A stretch of 12,251 nucleotides of DNA from DATJPD01 sp036394195 (GTDB lineage Bacteria > Pseudomonadota > Alphaproteobacteria > CACIAM-22H2). The DNA lies in assembly GCA_036394195.1 (NCBI GenBank), contig DASWFO010000279.1, forward strand, positions 1 to 12,251, in the 5' to 3' direction. The notes under the pieces were generated by a model. The model worked only from the letters and a program-made list of their open reading frames with translations. It was not told where the DNA came from and did no database searches. Position numbers and translations under genes: made by a program. Shown one piece after another: positions 6,267 to 12,251 of the stretch (position 1 is its first letter; every line of letters starts with the position of its first letter).

Positions 6267-7373
6267 ATGCGAAAATCAGGGCTTGTATTGTTCGCCGCGG
6301 CGCTGGCGTTGGCAGCGCCGGCGGCCATGGCGCAGGACATCGTCATCGCCACGATCGGGCCGATGACCGGCAGCAATGCCAGCTTCGGCGAGCAGATGCG
6401 ACGCGGCGCCGAAATGGCGGTCAAGGACATCAACGCCAAAGGCGGCGTGCTGGGCCGCAAGCTGCGGCTCGAAATCGGCGACGACGCCTGCGACCCCAAA
6501 CAGGCTGTCGCGGTCGCCAACCAGCTTGCGTCGCGCGGCGTGGTATTCGTGGCCGGCCACTACTGCTCGGGGTCTTCGATCCCGGCGTCGGAGGTCTATG
6601 CCGACGAAGGGATCCTGCAGATCTCGCCGGCGTCGACCAATCCGTTGCTGACCGAGCGCGGAACGAAGTTCAAGAACGTGTTCCGGGTGTGCGGCCGCGA
6701 CGACCAGCAAGGCGTCGTTGGGGCGGATTATCTGATCGATCACTTTAAAGGCAAAAATCTCGCGGTTGTGGACGACAAGTCCCAATACGGCAAAGGCCTG
6801 GCTGATTTCGCGCGAAAGCGATTCGCCGAAAAGGGGGTGAAGATCGCGCTGAATGAATCCGTCAATGACAAAGACACGGATTTCAGCGCCCTGATCAGCA
6901 AGATGAAGCAGGCCGGGGTCGAGGTGATCTATTTTGGCGGCTATCACACGCAAGCCGGCTTGATCACCCGCCAGGCGCGTGACCAGGGACTGAAGGTCAC
7001 GCTCGCCGCAGGGGATGCTTTGACGTCGCAGGAATTCTGGTCCATCGCCGGGCCAGCCGGAGAGGGGACGTTAATGACCTTCGACGCCGATCCGCGCAAG
7101 AACCCGGTCGCGGCGCCGATCGTCGCCGAATTCCGCAAGGGCGGTTACGATCCGGAGGGCTACACCCTTTACACCTACGCGGCGATTCAGATTTACGTTG
7201 AAGCGGTGAAACAGGCGAAATCGACGAAGCTCGCGGATATTCTGGGGCCCATGCACTCGGTGCGGTTCGAGACGGTGTTGGGGCCGATCGCGTTCGACGG
7301 CAAAGGCGACGTCACGACGCCAGCGTACAAAGTCTACGCGTGGAAAGGCGGCAAATACGATTACGCGAACTGA
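6267..7373 (+). CDS. livK: Branched-chain amino acid ABC transporter substrate-binding protein LivK
   Basis: This 368-residue periplasmic binding protein captures the amino acid and delivers it to LivHM. A Sec signal peptide covers residues 1-22 (basic MRK, hydrophobic LVLFAAALALAAPAA, cleavage after AMA before QD). The mature part follows the LIV-binding-protein pattern: GPMTGSNASFGEQMRRGAEM (31-50), DDACDPKQAVAVANQ (72-86), GHYCSGSS (97-104), ILQISPASTNPLLTERG (116-132) and the late GPAGEGTLMTF block. C75 and C100 correspond to the known disulphide pair of E. coli LivJ/LivK. Ser/Thr residues of SGSS and ASTN are the expected ligand-binding loops. At the position of the ligand-amine glutamate of LivJ the sequence reads GDALTS, so Asp may replace Glu. 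The start at 6267 has GGGAGA six bases upstream. A strong terminator follows. Confidence 0.96.
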   Translation: MRKSGLVLFAAALALAAPAAMAQDIVIATIGPMTGSNASFGEQMRRGAEMAVKDINAKGGVLGRKLRLEIGDDACDPKQAVAVANQLASRGVVFVAGHYCSGSSIPASEVYADEGILQISPASTNPLLTERGTKFKNVFRVCGRDDQQGVVGADYLIDHFKGKNLAVVDDKSQYGKGLADFARKRFAEKGVKIALNESVNDKDTDFSALISKMKQAGVEVIYFGGYHTQAGLITRQARDQGLKVTLAAGDALTSQEFWSIAGPAGEGTLMTFDADPRKNPVAAPIVAEFRKGGYDPEGYTLYTYAAIQIYVEAVKQAKSTKLADILGPMHSVRFETVLGPIAFDGKGDVTTPAYKVYAWKGGKYDYAN

Positions 7374-7391
7374 TCCGCGCTGATGTGCACC

Positions 7392-7422
7392 AAGGCCCGG
7401 TGATCATCACCGGGCCTTTTTT
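7392..7422 (+). terminator. Intrinsic terminator after livK
   Basis: A perfect 13-bp inverted repeat, 7392-7404 and 7406-7418, is centred on C7405. As RNA it folds into an 11-bp GC-rich stem with an AUCAU loop and runs into six T residues (7417-7422). This is a textbook Rho-independent terminator about 20 bp after the livK stop. On the opposite strand only two T residues follow the stem, so it acts mainly on livK transcripts, although it lies just beyond the stop of the convergent mucR-like gene. Confidence 0.93.
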
Positions 7423-7423
7423 A

Positions 7424-7849
7424 TTACTTCTTCTTTTTGCCGCCGGCGGTTTTGCGGCCGAGGCCGATGCGTTTGGCGAACGCCGAGCGCTGCTGGGCAT
7501 AGTTCGGGGCCACCATCGGGTAGTCCGGCGGCAATCCCCATTTCGCACGATATGCTTCCGGCGTCATCCCATAGGCGGTGCGCAGGTGACGCTTGAGCAT
7601 CTTCAGCTTCTTGCCGTCTTCAAGGCAGACGATGTAGTCGGCCGTCACCGATTTCTTGATCGGCACGAGCGGCTTTTGCGTGGTCATCGGAGCGCCTTCG
7701 GGGCGATCCAGCGCCAGCAAAGACGCATAGATCGTCTTGATGACCTCGGTGATCTGGGCGGTGGGGAGCGGGTTGTTGCTGACATAAGCAGCGGCGACGT
7801 CGGCAGTCATACGCAAGAGATCACCCGCGCTGAAGTTCTTGTCGCTCAT
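7424..7849 (-). CDS. mucR: MucR/Ros family transcriptional regulator
   Basis: This 141-residue protein belongs to the prokaryotic zinc-finger MucR/Ros family, which binds AT-rich DNA, often oligomerises, and regulates surface polysaccharides, motility, virulence or cell-cycle genes in alphaproteobacteria. The N-terminal half (about 8-48) is the oligomerisation-type helical region (LLRMTADVAAAYVSNNPLP). The DNA-binding core spans about 66-131, with CLEDGKKLKMLKRHLRTAYG (75-94), RAKWGLPPDYPMVAPNYA (101-118) and IGLGRK near the end. Against the Ros87 C-C-H-H zinc site, C75 and H88 are kept, the second Cys is D78 (usual in MucR), and the final His positions read A92-Y93, so the zinc site looks incomplete. 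The C-terminus is a KKKK tail. A GAGG sits about 10 nt before the start. The symbol reflects family membership only; orthology to a characterised mucR or ros is unproven. Confidence 0.92.
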   Translation of the reverse strand: MSDKNFSAGDLLRMTADVAAAYVSNNPLPTAQITEVIKTIYASLLALDRPEGAPMTTQKPLVPIKKSVTADYIVCLEDGKKLKMLKRHLRTAYGMTPEAYRAKWGLPPDYPMVAPNYAQQRSAFAKRIGLGRKTAGGKKKK

Positions 7850-7900
7850 CCCCTGGGAACCTCGGCTCCACGAAACCCGGTTAATTCAATCGCTTCGAAT

Positions 7901-7914
7901 CCGCATCGATGCGG
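7901..7914. promoter_or_regulatory. Perfect 14-bp palindrome at the predicted mucR transcript start
   Basis: CCGCATCGATGCGG is a perfect palindrome located about 3 to 16 bases downstream of the predicted mucR transcription start. A GANTC site (7897-7901) abuts it. The position suits an operator bound by a dimeric repressor, or a short hairpin at the 5' end of the transcript. It is GC-rich, unlike the AT-rich sites known for MucR, so another regulator would be more likely. Confidence 0.35.
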
Positions 7915-7923
7915 ACGGGGGAC

Positions 7924-7985
7924 TTGATAGGCGGCGATTACAACCATTGTCAATTTTTTTCCTCAATTTTTATTCTTCTTTTCAG
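7924..7985 (-). promoter_or_regulatory. Predicted sigma70-type promoter of the mucR-like gene, with A-rich upstream tract
   Basis: Read on the minus strand, a perfect -35 box TTGACA (7953-7948) is followed after 18 bp by TATCAA (7929-7924), a 4/6 match to the -10 consensus. Immediately upstream of the -35, bases 7985-7954 are an almost uninterrupted A/G tract, like an UP element. The predicted transcript start is near 7917, leaving a leader of about 68 nt before the mucR-like start. Repeated TCAATTTTT elements on the plus strand (7950-7958 and 7963-7971) overlap the -35 side. MucR proteins commonly repress their own genes through AT-rich sites, so autoregulation here is plausible but inferred. 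Confidence 0.6.
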
Positions 7986-8207
7986 TCCGAATCCCTTAAC
8001 GGTAAATATTAATTAATCGCGGCCGTCGTGTTTATTAATAATAGACCCACGCCACTGAGGTATTTAGCCAAACAATTCATCGTTCTCGATTCCGGCCCCC
8101 TGGCTAGTCGCTATTTTGACGTCGAGGGATTGTGGCCGATTGGCAGGCCGCTTCGACATATGGTAGCTTCAGCTGTCCTCCACATTTACTGATGATTTCT
8201 GCCCCGC

Positions 8208-8645
8208 ATGGCTGCTGATCCCATCGCCATCGCCTCGGACCATGGCGGTTTCGAACTCAAAGCCGTTCTGGTCCAGGAGCTCAAAGCGGCCGGCCTGCCG
8301 GTGCTCGATCTCGGAACCATGAGCGACGACAGCGTCGATTATCCCGATTTCGCGGATGCGCTGGCGAAGGCGCTGGCCGACGGCAAGGCCAAACGCGGCG
8401 TGTTGTTGTGCGGCACCGGGATTGGCGTCTCGATGGTCGCCAACCGCCACCGCGGAATCCGCGCCGCCGTGTGCCGCGACGTCACCGACGCGCGCCTGGC
8501 GCGACAGCACAACGACGCCAATGTGCTCTGTCTTGGGGGCCGGGTGACCGGGCCCGAAGTTGCCAAGGACTGCCTGCGGACCTTTCTTGAAACCAAATTC
8601 GAAGGCGGCGGCCGGCATGCCCGCCGCATCGCCAAGTTCAGCTGA
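8208..8645 (+). CDS. rpiB: Ribose-5-phosphate isomerase B
   Basis: This 145-residue cytosolic enzyme interconverts ribose 5-phosphate and ribulose 5-phosphate in the pentose phosphate pathway. The N-terminus PIAIASDHGGFELKAVL carries the D11-H12 pair. LGTMSDDSVDYPDFA (36-49) and GVLLCGTGIGVSMVANR (64-80) follow; Cys68 corresponds to the catalytic base Cys66 of E. coli RpiB. CRDVTDARLARQHNDANVLCLG (89-110) includes H101, and FEGGGRHARRI gives the phosphate-binding arginines. All key residues are present and the length is normal. The frame is closed by a TGA 15 bases upstream, so the ATG at 8208 is the only standard start. No Shine-Dalgarno sequence is visible (TTTCTGCCCCGC precedes it), so a leaderless mRNA or SD-independent initiation is possible. 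It heads the glyA-nrdR-rib block. Confidence 0.94.
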   Translation: MAADPIAIASDHGGFELKAVLVQELKAAGLPVLDLGTMSDDSVDYPDFADALAKALADGKAKRGVLLCGTGIGVSMVANRHRGIRAAVCRDVTDARLARQHNDANVLCLGGRVTGPEVAKDCLRTFLETKFEGGGRHARRIAKFS

Positions 8646-8687
8646 GAGCCACCGATACTAACGGCCCGAAGAGAAGGTTTATTCTGA

Positions 8688-10013
8688 ATGTCCTCTGCCA
8701 AGCCGGCTCCCGTCATGTCGTCCTCCGCCCAGGGGGATGACGCGTTTTTCACGGCCCCGCTATCCGACACGGATCCGGAGATCTGGCGCGCGGTCCGCGA
8801 CGAGTTGAAGCGCCAGCGCGACAAGATCGAGCTGATCGCGTCCGAGAATATCGTCTCCGCCGCGGTGCTCGAGGCGCAGGGGTCCGTGCTCACGAACAAA
8901 TACGCCGAAGGCTATCCGGGTCGGCGCTATTACGGTGGCTGCGAATACGTGGACGTTGCCGAGACGATCGCGATTGAGCGCGCCAAAAATCTGTTCGGCT
9001 GCGCGTTCGCGAACGTACAGCCGCATTCGGGTGCGCAGGCCAACCAGGCGGTGTTCTTCGCGCTGATGCGGCCCGGCGATACCTTCATGGGCCTGTCGCT
9101 CGCCGCCGGCGGACACCTGACGCATGGCTCGCCGGTAAATCAATCGGGCAAGTGGTTCAAGGTCGTCCCGTACACGGTCCGTCGCGACGATCAGCGCATC
9201 GACTACGACGAGGTCGAAAAGCTCGCGCATGAGCACCGGCCGAGGCTCATCATCGCCGGCGGATCGGCGTATCCGCGGATTATCGACTTCGCGCGCTTCC
9301 GCAAGATCGCCGACGCCGTGGGCGCCTACCTGATGGTCGACATGGCGCATTTCGCGGGGCTGGTCGCGGGCGGGGCGCATCCCAGTCCGCTCCCGCATGC
9401 GCATGTCGTGACCACGACGACCCACAAGACGCTGCGCGGTCCGCGCGGCGGCATGATCCTGTCGACAGACGAGGATCTCGGCAAGAAGATCAATTCGGCC
9501 GTCTTCCCCGGGCTTCAGGGCGGCCCGCTGATGCATGTGATTGCCGCCAAGGCGGTGATGCTCGGCGAGGCGCTGCGTCCCGAGTTCAAGGACTATGCAC
9601 GGGCCGTGGTCGAGAACGCCAAGACGCTGGCCGAGACGCTGAAGAGCCGCGGCCTCGACATCGTGTCGGGCGGTACTGACACGCATCTGATGCTGGTCGA
9701 TCTCCGGCCGAAGAAGCTCACCGGCAAGGCCGCCGAGCAAAGCCTCGATCGCGCCTCGATCACCTGCAACAAGAACGGTATCCCGTTCGATCCGGAGAAG
9801 CCGGCGGTTACCTCGGGGGTCCGGCTGGGCTCGCCGGCCGGGACGACGCGCGGCTTCGGACCGGCGGAATTCCGCCAGGTCGGCGAGCTCATCGGCGAGG
9901 TGCTGGACGGGCTGGCCGCGGTCAATTCGGGGGACAATACGGCGACCGAGGCGGCGGTGCGGGCCAAGGTCACGGAGCTGTGCCGGCGGTTTCCGGTCTA
10001 TGCGGGCCGGTAG
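8688..10013 (+). CDS. glyA: Serine hydroxymethyltransferase
   Basis: This 441-residue PLP-dependent enzyme converts serine and tetrahydrofolate to glycine and 5,10-methylene-tetrahydrofolate, the main one-carbon source for purine, thymidylate and methionine synthesis. Recognised blocks are LIASENIVSAAVLEAQGSVL (49-68), KYAEGYPGRRYYGGCEYVD (71-89), NVQPHSGAQAN (109-119), and MVDMAHFAGLVAGG (216-229; D218 and H221 contact PLP). The PLP lysine is K247 in TTTTHKTLRGPRGG. GIPFDPEKP and SGVRLGSPAGTTRG lie near the C-terminus. Length is slightly above the usual 415-435 because of a short N-terminal extension; M10 could be an alternative start. GAGAAGG lies 10 bases before the ATG. It follows rpiB by 42 bp and precedes nrdR by 69 bp. 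No glycine riboswitch is recognisable upstream. Confidence 0.97.
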   Translation: MSSAKPAPVMSSSAQGDDAFFTAPLSDTDPEIWRAVRDELKRQRDKIELIASENIVSAAVLEAQGSVLTNKYAEGYPGRRYYGGCEYVDVAETIAIERAKNLFGCAFANVQPHSGAQANQAVFFALMRPGDTFMGLSLAAGGHLTHGSPVNQSGKWFKVVPYTVRRDDQRIDYDEVEKLAHEHRPRLIIAGGSAYPRIIDFARFRKIADAVGAYLMVDMAHFAGLVAGGAHPSPLPHAHVVTTTTHKTLRGPRGGMILSTDEDLGKKINSAVFPGLQGGPLMHVIAAKAVMLGEALRPEFKDYARAVVENAKTLAETLKSRGLDIVSGGTDTHLMLVDLRPKKLTGKAAEQSLDRASITCNKNGIPFDPEKPAVTSGVRLGSPAGTTRGFGPAEFRQVGELIGEVLDGLAAVNSGDNTATEAAVRAKVTELCRRFPVYAGR

Positions 10014-10082
10014 ACGGAGATTTGGTCTTACGTCGAAGAATAACCAACACTAACGCCAAACGACGCCGAGGGGAGACGGGGG

Positions 10083-10547
10083 ATGCGCTGTCCGTTTTGC
10101 GGTCATGATGACACGCAGGTGAAAGATTCGCGGCCGACGGAAGACAATAGTGCCATTCGACGACGGCGCTTCTGTCCGTCATGCGGGTCGCGGTTCACGA
10201 CCTTCGAGCGGGTGCAGCTCCGGGACCTCGTGGTGGTGAAGAAGAACGGCGTCAAGGAGCAGTTCGACCGGGACAAGCTGGCGCGGTCGATCGCGATCGC
10301 GGTGCGCAAGCGGCCCGTGGAGCCGGAGCGCGTCGAGCGCATCGTAAGCGGCATCGTCCGCCGCCTGGAAAGCCTGGGCGAGAGCGAGATCCCGTCGACC
10401 GTGGTCGGCGAGATGGTCATGGACGCGCTGTCGACGCTCGATCCGGTCGCCTATGTGCGGTTCGCGTCGGTCTATCGCAATTTCCGCGAGGCCAAGGACT
10501 TCGAGGATTTCGTCGGCAAGCTGGGCGGCATGACCGACAAGGATTAG
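10083..10547 (+). CDS. nrdR: Transcriptional repressor NrdR
   Basis: This 154-residue regulator represses ribonucleotide reductase genes according to ATP/dATP levels. The N-terminal zinc ribbon has C3-x2-C6 (CPFCGHDDTQVKDSRP) and C31-x2-C34 (FCPSCGSRFTTFER). An ATP-cone domain covers about 49-139 (LVVVKKNGVKEQFDRDKL, then DPVAYVRFASVYRNF). Family length is 150-160, so the protein is complete. GAGGGGAG at 10068-10075, seven bases before the ATG, is the strongest ribosome-binding site in this half of the window. Location between glyA and ribD is the usual alphaproteobacterial arrangement. No ribonucleotide reductase gene or obvious pair of NrdR boxes is in the window, so its targets lie elsewhere. 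Confidence 0.97.
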   Translation: MRCPFCGHDDTQVKDSRPTEDNSAIRRRRFCPSCGSRFTTFERVQLRDLVVVKKNGVKEQFDRDKLARSIAIAVRKRPVEPERVERIVSGIVRRLESLGESEIPSTVVGEMVMDALSTLDPVAYVRFASVYRNFREAKDFEDFVGKLGGMTDKD

Positions 10548-10563
10548 GCGCTCAACGAGCGCC
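10547..10563 (+). other. Short stem-loop between nrdR and ribD
   Basis: GGCGCTC (10547-10553) pairs with GAGCGCC (10557-10563) around an AAC loop, beginning at the last base of the nrdR stop codon. No T-tract follows, so termination is unlikely. It lies 15 bases before the proposed ribD start and could restrict ribosome access or stabilise the nrdR message. Confidence 0.35.
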
Positions 10564-10578
10564 GCGGCTGGGGCATCG

Positions 10579-11682
10579 GTGGCAAGCACGGACGACATGG
10601 CGCACATGCGCGCCGCCCTGCAGCTGGCGCGGCGCAACCTGGGTGCGGTGTGGCCGAACCCCGCGGTCGGCTGCGTGCTGGTTCGCGCTGGCGCGGTGGT
10701 GGGCCGCGGCTGGACACAGAGAGGTGGCCGGCCGCATGCCGAGACCGTGGCGCTGGCGCTTGCCGGTGCCGCCGCCGCCGGCGCCACGGCCTACGTCACC
10801 TTGGAGCCGTGCAGCCATCACGGCCAGACCCCGCCCTGCGCCAACGCGCTGATCGCCGCCAAGGTCGCCCGCGTCGTCGCGGCGGTCGAGGATCCCGATC
10901 CGCGTGTCTCGGGCGGCGGGTTTGCCGCCCTGCGGCAGGCCGGGATCGCGCTCGAGACCGGGGTCCTCGCTGAGGAGGCCGCCGAGCTGAACGCCGGATT
11001 TTTCCTGCGCGTGCGCGAGGGGCGGCCGCTGGTGACGCTCAAGGCCGCCACGACCCTGGACGGGCGGATCGCGACGCATGCCGGCGAGAGCAAGTGGATC
11101 ACCGGCGAGGCGGCGCGGCATCGCGCGCACGTCCTGCGCACCCAGCACGACGCGGTTCTGGTCGGCGTCGGCACGGCGCTGGCCGACGACCCGCAGCTCA
11201 CCGCCCGGCTGCCCGGCCTGGCGGCGCGCTCGCCGGTCCGGATTCTGCTCGATCCGCGGCTGCGGCTGCCGCTCACGGCCCAGTTGATCCAGACCGCGAA
11301 CAAGGTGCCGACCTGGATCGCCTGCTATGCCGACAGCGACCGCAGCCGCCGCGACGTGCTGACAGACTGCGGGGTCGAACTGATCGATCTGAAGCCGTCC
11401 GGCGACCGTCCGGACATGCAGGAGATGCTGCAGGCCCTGGCGGCCCGCGGCATCACGCGGGTGCTGGTCGAAGGCGGGGGGAGGGTGGCCGGCGCCTTGC
11501 TGGGCGACGGCCTGGTCGACCGTTTGGTCTGGTTTCGCGCCGGATCGATAATCGGCGGCGACGGCACGGCGGTTGCGGCGGCGTTCGGGGTCGACCGGCT
11601 GGCGGCGGCCCCGCGCTTTAAGCGGCTGTCCGTCGAGCCGTGCGGCGACGACCTGATGGAGATTTATGCGGCTGCAGGCTGA
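10579..11682 (+). CDS. ribD: Bifunctional riboflavin biosynthesis deaminase/reductase RibD
   Basis: This 367-residue enzyme carries out two consecutive riboflavin steps: deamination of the pyrimidine intermediate made from GTP, then NADPH-dependent reduction of its ribose side chain. The N-terminal deaminase domain (about 5-145) has the substrate motif WPNPAVGCVLV and the zinc site H53-A-E55 with LEPCSHHGQTPPC (C78, C87). The C-terminal reductase domain (about 150-363) has LKAATTLDGRIA, SKWITGEAARHRAH, DAVLVGVGTALADDP and the late VLVEGGGRVAGALL motif. The GTG at 10579 gives the expected STDDMAHMRAALQLARRN N-terminus; ATG codons at 10597 and 10606 are alternatives. A TGGGG-containing stretch sits a few bases before the GTG. 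Length matches fused RibD (360-380). Both active sites look intact. It follows nrdR by 31 bp and precedes ribE by 85 bp. Confidence 0.96.
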   Translation: MASTDDMAHMRAALQLARRNLGAVWPNPAVGCVLVRAGAVVGRGWTQRGGRPHAETVALALAGAAAAGATAYVTLEPCSHHGQTPPCANALIAAKVARVVAAVEDPDPRVSGGGFAALRQAGIALETGVLAEEAAELNAGFFLRVREGRPLVTLKAATTLDGRIATHAGESKWITGEAARHRAHVLRTQHDAVLVGVGTALADDPQLTARLPGLAARSPVRILLDPRLRLPLTAQLIQTANKVPTWIACYADSDRSRRDVLTDCGVELIDLKPSGDRPDMQEMLQALAARGITRVLVEGGGRVAGALLGDGLVDRLVWFRAGSIIGGDGTAVAAAFGVDRLAAAPRFKRLSVEPCGDDLMEIYAAAG

Positions 11683-11767
11683 CCTGCCTCGAATCCCGGC
11701 AGCGCTTACATTCAGGACGGCGGAATAACGGCTTACACCCGGCCGCTTCAACGACTACATTAAGCCC

Positions 11768-12251
11768 ATGTTCACGGGCATCGTCACCAATATTGGCCGG
11801 GTTCGCGAGGTGAAAACCGCGCCGGGCCGCGACACGCGTTTCATCATCGAGACGGCGTACGACACCGCGTCCATCGCCATCGGCGCCTCGATCGCCTGTT
11901 CGGGCTGCTGCCTGACCGCGGTCGAGACCGGCCCGGGCTGGTTTGCCGCCGAGGCTTCGGGCGAGACCTTGTCCTGCACGGTCCTCGGCGCCTGGCGGGC
12001 GGGGACCCGGATCAATCTCGAGCGGTCGCTCCGCGCCGGCGACGAGCTCGGCGGTCATCTGGTCAGCGGCCATGTCGACGGGGTGGCCTCGGTGACCGAA
12101 GCCCGCCCCGAAGCCGGCTCGCTCCGCCTCGTCTTCACGGTGCCGCGCGCCCTCGGACGGTTCCTGGCGCCGAAGGGGTCGGTGGCCGTCGACGGCGTGT
12201 CGTTGACGGTCAACGAGGTCGCCGATCGCGGTCCGTCGACGCAATTCGGAG
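11768..12251 (+). CDS. ribE: Riboflavin synthase alpha subunit, 3' end cut by the window
   Basis: The frame is open from the ATG at 11768 to the window edge, giving 161 residues of a protein that normally has about 200. Riboflavin synthase converts two molecules of 6,7-dimethyl-8-ribityllumazine to riboflavin plus a pyrimidine that is recycled. The N-terminus MFTGIVTNIGRVREVK is diagnostic. Further blocks are IGASIACSGCCLTAVE (38-53), ERSLRAGDELGGHLVSGHVDG, and the second lumazine-binding repeat with GSVAVDGVSLTVNEV. The two homologous barrel halves are both visible, the second incomplete. In the CSGCCLT loop a Cys stands where Val is common. The start lacks a clear Shine-Dalgarno sequence (CATTAAGCCC precedes it). 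The 85-bp gap to ribD contains two GCTTACA repeats (11704-11710 and 11731-11737) but no recognisable FMN riboswitch. Confidence 0.95.
   Translation, partial: MFTGIVTNIGRVREVKTAPGRDTRFIIETAYDTASIAIGASIACSGCCLTAVETGPGWFAAEASGETLSCTVLGAWRAGTRINLERSLRAGDELGGHLVSGHVDGVASVTEARPEAGSLRLVFTVPRALGRFLAPKGSVAVDGVSLTVNEVADRGPSTQFG

Larger units (their letters stand above)
7850..8207. other. 358-bp non-coding region between the mucR-like gene and rpiB
   Basis: This is the only gap over 300 bp in the window. It lies between two divergently read genes and so should hold promoters for both. The mucR promoter is recognisable (7924-7985). About 7936-8045 is strongly AT-rich compared with the GC-rich surroundings. 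It contains the palindromes ATTAATTAAT (8008-8017) and TTATTAATAA (8032-8041), whose centres are 24 bp apart, plus TTAAC at 7996-8000. GANTC sites lie at 7897-7901, 7989-7993 and 8088-8092. No convincing -35/-10 pair was found for rpiB; TTGACG at 8116-8121 has no good -10 at the right spacing. No RNA gene or protein-coding frame is supported. Confidence 0.7.

Noticed and set aside
7340..7927. 195-codon plus-strand frame across the livK terminator and the mucR-like gene
   Set aside because: It begins inside livK, runs through a strong terminator, and is antisense to the MucR-like protein, so it is not a plausible gene.
7996..8016. Full CtrA box (TTAA-N7-TTAA)
   Set aside because: The nearest TTAA pair has nine bases between them rather than seven, so only half-sites are present.
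8646..8687. Glycine riboswitch before glyA
   Set aside because: The gap is only 42 bases, too short for a glycine aptamer, and no aptamer-like pairing is visible.
8760..9740. 326-codon minus-strand frame opposite glyA
   Set aside because: It is antisense to a fully recognisable serine hydroxymethyltransferase and its product is low-complexity without any motif.
10552..11751. 399-codon minus-strand frame opposite ribD
   Set aside because: The ribD product has both active sites intact. The antisense product is a composition-driven Arg/Gln/Gly-rich sequence with no start signal of note.
11683..11767. FMN riboswitch before ribE
   Set aside because: The 85-bp gap lacks the conserved FMN aptamer blocks and is too short for a full element.

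Overview
The window is 12.25 kb of GC-rich, densely coding DNA typical of an alphaproteobacterium. That placement rests on a MucR/Ros-type regulator, a PleC/DivJ-like HisKA kinase, the rpiB-glyA-nrdR-ribD-ribE gene order, a branched-chain amino acid (liv) operon carrying a small DUF6867-like membrane protein, and GANTC sites of the CcrM type. A Rhodospirillales- or Hyphomicrobiales-like host fits best, but the genus cannot be fixed from this sequence. No insertion sequence, prophage, CRISPR array, tRNA or rRNA is visible, and the region reads as core chromosome.

Layout. (1) 1-1946, + strand: the 3' part of a pentapeptide-repeat protein, overlapping by ATGA a soluble PAS/HisKA/HATPase histidine kinase, followed by a 63-residue conserved small protein. 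(2) 2086-7373, + strand: a complete ABC uptake operon for branched-chain amino acids, livH-livM-livG-livF, then a three-helix membrane protein and the periplasmic binding protein livK. The first five genes are linked by 1-4 nt stop/start overlaps. livK sits after a 48 bp gap flanked by stem-loops and ends in a strong intrinsic terminator. (3) 7424-7849, - strand: a mucR-like regulator convergent with livK. A 358 bp AT-rich region behind it holds a recognisable sigma70-type promoter with an A-rich upstream tract, short palindromes and GANTC sites. (4) 8208-12251, + strand: rpiB, glyA, nrdR, ribD and the start of ribE, cut by the window end.

How the genes work together. The liv genes form one uptake system: periplasmic capture, two permeases and two ATPases. 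The last block links pentose phosphate isomerisation, glycine/serine one-carbon metabolism, control of ribonucleotide reductase and riboflavin synthesis, a grouping common in alphaproteobacteria. The first block looks like a sensory unit of unknown input with no response regulator in view.

Nothing here amounts to a clearly new system. The items most worth a second look are the pentapeptide-repeat/kinase/small-protein cluster, the DUF6867-like protein inside the liv operon, the architecture of the mucR control region, and the stem-loops before livK.
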